DNA of 5,959 nt from Bacteroidota bacterium (GTDB lineage: Bacteria > Bacteroidota > Ignavibacteria > Ignavibacteriales > Melioribacteraceae), in NCBI GenBank assembly GCA_021812745.1, contig JAKAMS010000170.1, positions 1 through 5,959 of the forward strand. Direction: 5' to 3'. Below the pieces are notes generated by a model. The model searched no databases and was not told where the DNA came from. It saw only the letters and a program-made list of their open reading frames with translations. Shown piece by piece: positions 1 to 4,733 of this stretch; the stretch's first letter is position 1, and every line of letters begins with the position of its first letter. The position numbers and the translations under genes were made by a program.

Positions 1-619
1 CCATTTCTGTTTTGACTTTTCTTATCCCATCTACTTTGATTTCTGTTCCATGACAAGCAAAGCATGTTTCATTTTCTGTTAATGAAGAAGCAAGTAAAGT
101 GTTCGTCTTATCGCTCTTTAGTTCTTTAGTTCCGATAATTGTGTTTACTAAAGCATGATATACGGCATTCTTTCTAAGATTATCAACAGCATATGCTTTT
201 TTGCTGTGTGAATACTCGCTTAATTCTTGACTGTGACAGATACTGCAGTCGTTTGGGGAGACTATTACATTTATTTTATAACCAAAATGATCAAAGTTGT
301 CTTTATGCTTATCCGCATTCAAACTGTGGCATTCATAGCATCCAACAACAACATCTTTCAAATTATCTGTAACGCTAAGTGATGAAACTCGTTTCTCCAA
401 TTCCGGTTTTTGTGATGCTTCTCCATATGAATTAAATGAATGTCTGCTCGTACGCCAATCGGCTACTATTCCCGGAGTAACTGTTTCATGACAACCGAGA
501 CATTCTTCTGTTTGACTGCTAATTTTCAGTTTTTCATTTTTAGTATCCCTAGGAACTAAAATAAACCCATATAAAATAAGCGCAGAAACTATGATAATTA
601 AATAAAACCTTGACTTCAT
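1..619 (-). CDS. HAO-like multiheme c-type cytochrome (3' end outside window)
   Basis: This is the N-terminal 206 residues of a secreted or membrane-anchored multiheme cytochrome c; the C-terminus runs off the left edge. Residues 5-22 form a hydrophobic segment after a short basic start (MKSR). There is no lipobox and no clear cleavage site, so it may be an uncleaved anchor with the heme domain outside the cytoplasm. Four heme-binding CXXCH motifs are visible: CLGCH (40-44), CYECH (94-98), CSICH (125-129) and CFACH (186-190). The stretch TPGIVADWRTSRHS (48-61), and 'CSICH..E...YSHSKKAYA' after the third heme motif, match what I know of the hydroxylamine oxidoreductase/octaheme family. Members oxidise hydroxylamine or hydrazine, or reduce nitrite or hydroxylamine. 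The region that would separate these, including the crosslinking tyrosine of true HAO, is missing. The ATG at 619 is supported by a strong GGAGG (complement of 624-628). Family assignment is from memory of motifs; substrate is unknown. Confidence 0.82.
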   Translation of the reverse strand, partial: MKSRFYLIIIVSALILYGFILVPRDTKNEKLKISSQTEECLGCHETVTPGIVADWRTSRHSFNSYGEASQKPELEKRVSSLSVTDNLKDVVVGCYECHSLNADKHKDNFDHFGYKINVIVSPNDCSICHSQELSEYSHSKKAYAVDNLRKNAVYHALVNTIIGTKELKSDKTNTLLASSLTENETCFACHGTEIKVDGIRKVKTEM

Positions 620-623
620 ATTT

Positions 624-628
624 CCTCC
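624..628 (-). promoter_or_regulatory. Strong Shine-Dalgarno site of the cytochrome gene
   Basis: The minus strand reads GGAGG here, four bases before the ATG at 619, and this fixes the start of the multiheme cytochrome. It stands out because tadA, adk and pdxA in this window have no comparable purine-rich site. Confidence 0.75.
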
Positions 629-713
629 GTTTGAGTTCTTTTCTCACCTATATAATAAGACCTTTTTGACTAAGATTGAACTGAAATTTTGATTAATTAT
701 TATTTCAACCAAA

Positions 714-746
714 TTCATATTTAAACAGAATTTTTTAAATTATGAA
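714..746. repeat. Imperfect inverted repeat upstream of the cytochrome gene
   Basis: TTCATATTTAAA (714-725) pairs with TTTAAA (734-739) and TATGAA (741-746), leaving one bulged T at 740 and an 8-base loop. The stem is almost all A-T, so it is weak as an RNA hairpin and could arise by chance. It lies about 95 bases upstream of the cytochrome start, where a regulator could bind. No known operator is recognised. Confidence 0.35.
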
Positions 747-814
747 GCAAAGGAATAATTTTGCTGGAATGACAATTCGAACTGCTCTCCAGATAACAAT
801 TCTTAGATTCACCT

Positions 815-842
815 TTGATATTTATTAGTAAGAGAGTATTTT
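815..842 (+). promoter_or_regulatory. Possible sigma70-type promoter for tRNA-Arg
   Basis: TTGATA (815-820) resembles the -35 consensus at five of six positions. After a 16-base spacer comes TATTTT (837-842), which matches TATAAT at four of six. Transcription would begin near 849, giving a leader of about 59 bases before the tRNA. A competing candidate is CACATTTG at 883-890, one base off the Bacteroidota -7 motif TAnnTTTG, but no TTG sits at the expected -33 position. AT-rich DNA yields such matches easily. Confidence 0.25.
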
Positions 843-907
843 TCCAGCGTTAATGATGAAAGATTTAAATTCGTTTTTATAACACATTTGTCAATTATTC
901 TTTTTAT

Positions 908-981
908 GCGCCCGTAGCTCAACTGGATAGAGCATCAGACTTCGGATCTGAGGGTTGAGGGTTCGAATCCTTCCGGGCGTA
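908..981 (+). tRNA. tRNA-Arg, anticodon TCG
   Basis: The 74-base gene folds as a full cloverleaf. The acceptor stem is GCGCCCG (908-914) with CGGGCGT (974-980), including a G-T pair at 1-72. The D stem is GCTC/GAGC (917-920, 930-933). The anticodon stem is TCAGA/TCTGA (935-939, 947-951) around the loop CTTCGGA, so the anticodon is TCG at 942-944. The variable loop is 5 bases, and the T stem GAGGG/CCTTC encloses TTCGAAT. The discriminator base is A981 and the CCA tail is not encoded. With U at position 34 it reads CGA and probably other CGN arginine codons. It is not the A34 tRNA that TadA modifies. No duplicated tRNA 3' end, as would mark an integration site, is seen in the window. Confidence 0.96.
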
Positions 982-1016
982 CATGATAATTACAAATGTA
1001 GAATTGAGAATTATAG
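982..1016 (+). repeat. Degenerate heptamer array, left arm
   Basis: Immediately after the tRNA, five 7-base units follow a loose ATTnnnA pattern: CATGATA, ATTACAA, ATGTAGA, ATTGAGA, ATTATAG. The array contains AATTGAGAATT (1002-1012), which is the exact reverse complement of 1108-1118 in the right arm. It may be a decayed short tandem repeat or the end of a small non-autonomous inverted-repeat element. Low sequence complexity makes chance a real alternative. Confidence 0.45.
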
Positions 1017-1089
1017 TGGCTTAGAATGGAATTAATATATAATTATTCAACGATTTTCGATTTACTTTAAAAACGCAGCTCAAAAAAAT

Positions 1090-1124
1090 TATCAATTACC
1101 AATTGGCAATTCTCAATTAATAAT
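1090..1124 (-). repeat. Degenerate heptamer array, right arm
   Basis: Five consecutive 7-base units read on the plus strand as TATCAAT, TACCAAT, TGGCAAT, TCTCAAT, TAATAAT, ending one base before the tadA start codon. On the minus strand they follow the same ATTnnnA pattern as the left arm, so the two arrays are inverted. AATTCTCAATT (1108-1118) mirrors 1002-1012, and CCAATTGG at 1099-1106 is a palindrome. The array takes the place where a ribosome binding site for tadA would be expected. Confidence 0.5.
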
Positions 1125-1125
1125 T

Positions 1126-1596
1126 ATGATTTTCCCTGAACATGTCTATAAAAATATGTTTGCTGCACTTCAAGAAGCTGAAAAAGCTTCTGAGATAAAG
1201 GAAGTGCCAATCGGCGCGGTTGTTGTTTATCAAAATAAAATTATTGGGCGAGGATTTAATCAGACTGAAATGTTAAATGATGCTACCGCACACGCAGAGA
1301 TGCTTGCAATAACCGCAGCGTCAAATCATCTAGGTTCAAAAATTCTTGATGAGTGCGACTTATATGTAACCGTTGAACCATGTGTTATGTGCAGTGGCGC
1401 TATTCTTCTCTCACGGATCAAAAACCTTTACTTTGGAACACTAGAACCTAAATTTGGCGCGTGCGGATCGCTTTTTAATATAGTCGAGAGCGGAAGGTAT
1501 AATCACAAACCGAATGTTTTTTCCGGCATTTATTCCGATGAATCTAAACACCTTCTGGAAAAATTTTTCCAGCCAAAAAGAACTTCACCTAATTAA
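1126..1596 (+). CDS. tadA: tRNA-specific adenosine deaminase TadA
   Basis: This 156-residue cytosolic enzyme deaminates adenosine 34 to inosine in the tRNA-Arg(ACG) anticodon, which lets one tRNA read several CGN codons. It has the cytidine/deoxycytidylate deaminase fold. HAE at 56-58 gives the zinc ligand H56 and the catalytic E58, and PCVMC at 85-89 gives zinc ligands C86 and C89. Other family blocks are VPIGAVVV (27-34), N45, and the C-terminal 'GACGSLFN...NH' followed by a closing LLEKFF helix. Length is normal for TadA. The ATG at 1126 leaves the usual short N-terminal helix (FAALQEAEKA), so this start is preferred over the ATG encoding M11. There is no Shine-Dalgarno sequence; the leader is the heptamer repeat. 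A TATAAT occurs at 1038-1043 without a good -35. Guanine deaminase is an unlikely alternative given the TadA-specific C-terminus. Confidence 0.95.
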   Translation: MIFPEHVYKNMFAALQEAEKASEIKEVPIGAVVVYQNKIIGRGFNQTEMLNDATAHAEMLAITAASNHLGSKILDECDLYVTVEPCVMCSGAILLSRIKNLYFGTLEPKFGACGSLFNIVESGRYNHKPNVFSGIYSDESKHLLEKFFQPKRTSPN

Positions 1597-1681
1597 AAAC
1601 TTCATTGGCATCTTTTAACAATTCTCTTTAATTTTCTTTCGAAAATAATTCACAATCATTCCCACATAAAAATCAATTACT

Positions 1682-2329
1682 ATGCAAATTATCATTTTTG
1701 GCTCACCAGGCGTTGGTAAAGGAACACAAGCAAAAATTTTAGCATCTAAATTAGGTATTGCCCACATCTCTACAGGCGATATACTCCGCGAAGCAATCAA
1801 AAGTGGATCAGAACTTGGTAAAAAAGCTAAAGAAATTGTGGAAAAAGGCGAACTTGTTCCAGACGAAATTATGGCGGGAATTATTAGAGACGCATTGAAA
1901 GATGCAAGATGTAATAATGGTTTTATTCTTGACGGCTTTCCACGCACTATTGATCAAGCTAAACTGTTAGATACTATTTTCCATGATCTTAAGATCGGAG
2001 AACCATTCCTTGTTAAATTGGATGCAGATGATGATGTTATTGTTGCCCGCCTGTCAAATAGATTAGTCTGTTCTAAGTGCGGAAATATCATTCAGAAGAA
2101 TGAATACAAAAATGATTTTGTCTGCCCTGTTTGCAAATCGTGTGATAGTTATTATAAACGGAAAGATGACGATGAAGAGGTAATTAAAAGAAGATTAAAA
2201 GTGTATCATGATACAACATCGCAAGTTTTTAGTTACTATTCAGACAAATCGCGAATAATAGAGATTGACGGAACACGTTCAATTGAAATTGTAACCGGAG
2301 GGATTTTGTCGCAGATAAAAATGAGTTAG
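1682..2329 (+). CDS. adk: Adenylate kinase with zinc-type LID domain
   Basis: Adenylate kinase (215 residues, cytosolic) converts ATP + AMP to 2 ADP. The P-loop GSPGVGKGTQ is at 7-16. The AMP-binding region has STGD (30-33), R36 and ELVPDE (57-62), followed by the signature FILDGFPRT (81-89). The long LID domain carries C130, C133, C148 and C151, as in zinc-binding adenylate kinases, with an extra C154. The spacing is C-X2-C-X14-C-X2-C, two residues shorter between pairs than the Bacillus form as I recall it. KRKDDDEEVIKRRL (159-172) supplies the LID arginines. The start is 85 bases after the tadA stop and lacks a Shine-Dalgarno sequence. The ATG is right because the first beta strand (QIIIF) must precede the P-loop. 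tadA and adk could share a transcript. The stop codon overlaps that of the convergent ftsE by four bases. Confidence 0.96.
   Translation: MQIIIFGSPGVGKGTQAKILASKLGIAHISTGDILREAIKSGSELGKKAKEIVEKGELVPDEIMAGIIRDALKDARCNNGFILDGFPRTIDQAKLLDTIFHDLKIGEPFLVKLDADDDVIVARLSNRLVCSKCGNIIQKNEYKNDFVCPVCKSCDSYYKRKDDDEEVIKRRLKVYHDTTSQVFSYYSDKSRIIEIDGTRSIEIVTGGILSQIKMS
2326..2329. other. Convergent stop-codon overlap of adk and ftsE
   Basis: The plus-strand sequence TTAG holds the adk stop (TAG, 2327-2329) and, on the other strand, the ftsE stop (TAA, complement of 2326-2328). The two genes therefore have no intergenic DNA, and any terminator or 3' UTR of one lies inside the other. No GC-rich hairpin followed by a T-run is seen around the junction. 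Confidence 0.9.
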
Positions 2330-3006
2330 TCGTTTTCCCCTTTCTTTTTAATTAACACCTTAACGGCTTTGCCGCCTTCCAGTTTTATAATTTTGGATTC
2401 AAATTTTCTTACCAATTCATAATTATGTGTTGCGAATATTACCGACGTTCCTCTAGAGTTAATTTTTTTTAAGATCGTTAATATTTCTTCGGATGTTTCC
2501 GGATCAAGATTTCCTGTCGGTTCATCTGCAAGAATCAGGAAAGGATCGTTAATCATTGCTCTTGCTATTGCAACACGTTGTTTCTCTCCGCCCGAAAGCT
2601 GATGAGGCATATTTTTTTGTTTATGTGCCAAACCGACTTCAGTTAATGCATTCATCACTTTTTTCTTAATTACTTTGCGCGGGTTACCTGTTACTTGAAG
2701 AACAAACGCTAAATTATCATAAATATTTCTATCTGATAAAAGCTGAAAATCTTGGAATATCATTCCAACTTTTCGGCGCAGATATGGCAAATCACTTTCT
2801 CTTATTGTTTCTGATGAATACTCTCCTACTTCGACATAGCCTGAATCTGGGGAAATGTCCATAAAGATCATCCGCAATAAAGTTGTTTTTCCTACTCCGC
2901 TTTTGCCTATCATGAACACAAACTCGCCCTGATCAACAGTAAGATTAAGATCCGAGAACACCGGCTGATTTTTGTAATTGAAATCAACATTATTAAATGT
3001 CAGCAT
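2326..3006 (-). CDS. ftsE: Cell division ATP-binding protein FtsE
   Basis: This 226-residue ABC ATPase matches FtsE, which pairs with the membrane protein FtsX to control peptidoglycan hydrolases at the division site. Walker A is GKSGVGKTT (34-42) and the Q-loop is FQDFQLL with Q85. Next come [10 protein letters not shown] (92-101), the signature LSGGEKQR (137-144), Walker [13 protein letters not shown] (158-169) and the H-loop ATH (192-194). The 'FQDFQLL.DR..YDN.AF' block favours FtsE over LolD or MacB-type ATPases. No FtsX-like membrane protein lies in the window. The ATG overlaps the upstream methyltransferase stop (ATGCTGA), so translation is probably coupled. No good Shine-Dalgarno sequence is visible, and the start codon sits in the loop of a small hairpin. 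A lone ABC ATPase serving another permease remains possible. Confidence 0.88.
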   Translation of the reverse strand: MLTFNNVDFNYKNQPVFSDLNLTVDQGEFVFMIGKSGVGKTTLLRMIFMDISPDSGYVEVGEYSSETIRESDLPYLRRKVGMIFQDFQLLSDRNIYDNLAFVLQVTGNPRKVIKKKVMNALTEVGLAHKQKNMPHQLSGGEKQRVAIARAMINDPFLILADEPTGNLDPETSEEILTILKKINSRGTSVIFATHNYELVRKFESKIIKLEGGKAVKVLIKKKGEND

Positions 3007-3021
3007 ACATTTTTCTTTTTT
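2995..3021 (-). promoter_or_regulatory. Slippery heptamer and hairpin at the methyltransferase/ftsE junction
   Basis: The minus strand reads A AAA AAG at 3021-3015, in the methyltransferase frame as TTA AAA AAG, the same arrangement as the dnaX -1 frameshift site. A slip by -1 continues as GAA AAA TGT ATG CTG, which is the ftsE frame with no intervening stop. Two bases downstream, AAATGT (3012-3007) can pair with ACATTT (3000-2995) around the loop ATGCTG, which contains the ftsE start codon. The stem has one G-C pair and sits closer than usual for a frameshift stimulator. No Shine-Dalgarno-like stimulator is visible upstream. Lysine-rich C-termini in AT-rich genomes give A-runs by chance, so function is unproven. 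Confidence 0.3.
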
Positions 3022-3728
3022 AATATGAATTGAGCACGTTCAGTTTCTGCATCGGCATTCTTAAAAGTAAACGCTTTGTAACATTTGTGTACATAAAAAT
3101 CGGATCTGTCAATAAAATCAAAATATTCCTCAAAGCGGTAGATTTTCTGTTTGTGAATTTCTTCAACCTTTTGACCATTGGCAAGCGTTAATTCAAAATG
3201 ATTGTAATGAATTCTTGTAGCCGGATTATATAAACTCCTCTGCCGGAAAGTAATTCCATTTACTTTTCCCCTCCGGTTCAAATACTTTTCAAATTTTTTA
3301 CTGTTGTTCTCTAAACTAACATCGAAAGCAAGCAATCCTCCGTCATCAATGCAACGGTTGGCATTTTCCAAATACCGCATAAATTTTTCTTTTGTGTTCA
3401 GGTAGTTTACGCTATCAAATGTAGAAAAGATAAAATCATATTTATTTTTGAATGGAAGATACATCATATCACAGCATACTTTTGGAAATGATTTATCTCC
3501 GTCTTCGTTCAACATGTTAAATGAGATATCGGAAGAAACAATATTCATTTTTTTTTGAAGCAATTTTGCTATTGCCCCCGTACCGCTGGCAAGTTCCAAT
3601 GCAGAAATTTTTTTCTTCCTTAATTCCTTACTAATCTGGTGTATGTAATCAGCCCATTCCTTATAATCAATTGAACGCATCATGTGAGGATATATTTGGG
3701 CTATAGCAGAATATGTTTTGACTGGCAC
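3000..3728 (-). CDS. Class I SAM-dependent methyltransferase, substrate unknown
   Basis: A soluble Rossmann-fold methyltransferase of 242 residues from the chosen start. Motif I is LELASGTGA (44-52), which binds S-adenosylmethionine. D67 in VSSDIS is the acidic residue ending strand 2, CCDMMYLPF (85-93) is the motif around the adenine pocket, and YDFIFSTFDSVNYL (97-110) is strand 4. FDVSL then follows, and a C-terminal beta region with many aromatic residues. No substrate-specific family is recognised. I chose GTG at 3728, one base after the pdxA stop with GGAG 11 bases upstream, because the family usually begins just before the 'Y..IA..Y' helix. An ATG at 3782 in the same frame would add 18 residues and overlap pdxA by 53 bases. 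The stop overlaps the ftsE start. The position between pdxA and ftsE suggests co-transcription but does not reveal the target. Confidence 0.82.
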   Translation of the reverse strand: MPVKTYSAIAQIYPHMMRSIDYKEWADYIHQISKELRKKKISALELASGTGAIAKLLQKKMNIVSSDISFNMLNEDGDKSFPKVCCDMMYLPFKNKYDFIFSTFDSVNYLNTKEKFMRYLENANRCIDDGGLLAFDVSLENNSKKFEKYLNRRGKVNGITFRQRSLYNPATRIHYNHFELTLANGQKVEEIHKQKIYRFEEYFDFIDRSDFYVHKCYKAFTFKNADAETERAQFILKKKNVC

Positions 3729-3729
3729 T

Positions 3730-4713
3730 TTACATTTTTCTCCGGTTAGAAATAATTTTTTCTGCCCATTTAACAGCTTCAATCATGCTGCTTGGATCGG
3801 CAATTCCTTTACCAGCAATATCGTACGCTGTGCCGTGATCCGGAGACGTACGGATTATTGGAAGTCCTGCCGTAAAGTTTACTCCGCTATTGAAGTTCAT
3901 CATCTTAAAGGGAATCAAGACCTGATCGTGATACATACCAAGGACAGCATCGTAAACTTTGTATAATTGATTTGCGAAGAAAGCATCCGGTACAAATGGT
4001 CCTTCTAAAAAATTATTTTTAAAAGATTTTATTGCCGGTTTGATAGAATCTATTTCTTCTCTTCCCATCTTTCCATTTTCACCAGCATGAGGATTTAAAC
4101 CAAGAACAGCAATTTTAGGATTTTCATTTCCTAAATCGCTCATCAATGTTTGATGTAAAATTTTTAATGATGATCTGACAAGCTGTTTAGTCAAGAGCTT
4201 ACTTATTTTTTTTATCGGTTCATGTATTGTTGCAAGTCCGCAAACAAATTGATCGGAAAGAAACATCATTAAATATTTTTTTGTGTGTGATAGTTCAGCA
4301 AGTAGTTCTGTGTGTCCTGGATATTTGACCCCAGCTAATTTAAACGCAGTTTTAGAAGCCGGTGCGGTTATAATGGCATCTGCACCTTTTTGAGTTACAA
4401 AATTAAAAGCATTTTTTATCGAAAGAAGAGATGCATTACCGGAATCTATAGTTGGTCTGCCAATATTCTGCTTGAACTTACCAATGTTAACAATAGTAAC
4501 AGCTTCTGAATTATTACTTCTTGACTTGAGCTCATTCACAATCTGATAACTAAATGATGCGTTAGAAACAAATGAAGAATTTTCAAAGACATTTGCCGGG
4601 CAAAATAAAACAATTTTTCTTTCAGAAGGTTGATAAATATTGTTAATTGCTTTGATACAAATTTCCGGTCCAATCCCGTTTATATCTCCGCATGTGAAAG
4701 CAAGCGTTCTCAT
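3730..4713 (-). CDS. pdxA: 4-hydroxythreonine-4-phosphate dehydrogenase PdxA
   Basis: PdxA oxidises 4-phosphohydroxy-L-threonine with NAD(P)+. The product decarboxylates to 3-amino-2-oxopropyl phosphate, which PdxJ joins to deoxyxylulose phosphate to make pyridoxine 5'-phosphate. This implies the DXP-dependent vitamin B6 route. The protein has 327 residues, normal for the family. GDINGIGPE (9-17) is the N-terminal signature. The divalent-metal histidines are H134 (PGHTELL), H209 (LNPHAGENG) and H262 (MYHDQ). The C-terminal block GLPIIRTSPDHGTAYDIAGK is intact. The ATG at 4713 places the GD.NGIGPE motif at the expected distance. The start lies 20 bases after the rho stop with no clear Shine-Dalgarno sequence, so it is probably read from the rho transcript. 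Four-carbon acid dehydrogenase relatives (PdxA2) share this fold, but PdxA is the simplest call. Confidence 0.95.
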   Translation of the reverse strand: MRTLAFTCGDINGIGPEICIKAINNIYQPSERKIVLFCPANVFENSSFVSNASFSYQIVNELKSRSNNSEAVTIVNIGKFKQNIGRPTIDSGNASLLSIKNAFNFVTQKGADAIITAPASKTAFKLAGVKYPGHTELLAELSHTKKYLMMFLSDQFVCGLATIHEPIKKISKLLTKQLVRSSLKILHQTLMSDLGNENPKIAVLGLNPHAGENGKMGREEIDSIKPAIKSFKNNFLEGPFVPDAFFANQLYKVYDAVLGMYHDQVLIPFKMMNFNSGVNFTAGLPIIRTSPDHGTAYDIAGKGIADPSSMIEAVKWAEKIISNRRKM

Positions 4714-4733
4714 CTTAGAAGAGATTCATAACG

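Larger units (their letters stand above)
620..907. other. Divergent intergenic region, no gene recognised
   Basis: These 288 AT-rich bases separate the minus-strand cytochrome from the plus-strand tRNA-Arg and should hold promoters for both. For the cytochrome, the minus strand has TATTAT (complement of 652-657), 17 bases after a poor -35-like TTCAAT (complement of 675-680). This is weak evidence. For the tRNA see 815-842. An imperfect 12-bp inverted repeat with one bulge lies at 714-746. A 28-codon open frame at 742-828 has no ribosome binding site and no recognisable product. Confidence 0.5.

Noticed and set aside
742..828. A 28-codon open frame on the plus strand upstream of tRNA-Arg.
   Set aside because: It has no ribosome binding site and no recognisable motif, and it begins inside an inverted repeat in AT-rich intergenic DNA. 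Chance is the simplest explanation.
763..848. Seven-base inverted pair GCTGGAA (763-769) and TTCCAGC (842-848).
   Set aside because: The match stops at seven bases with 72 bases between the arms, and the flanking sequence does not pair. It is within chance.
908..981. tRNA-Arg as an integration site for a mobile element.
   Set aside because: No copy of the tRNA 3' end, integrase or foreign gene is present in the window.
1636..1660. ATTTTC-TTTC-GAAAAT hairpin between tadA and adk as a terminator.
   Set aside because: The stem is only six bases and AT-rich, and no T-run follows on the plus strand.
1615..1947. A 110-codon open frame on the minus strand over the start of adk.
   Set aside because: It is antisense to a certain adenylate kinase, including the P-loop codons, and its product resembles nothing known to me.
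3718..3966. An 82-codon plus-strand frame across the 3' end of pdxA.
   Set aside because: It mirrors conserved pdxA codons and has no domain or ribosome binding site.
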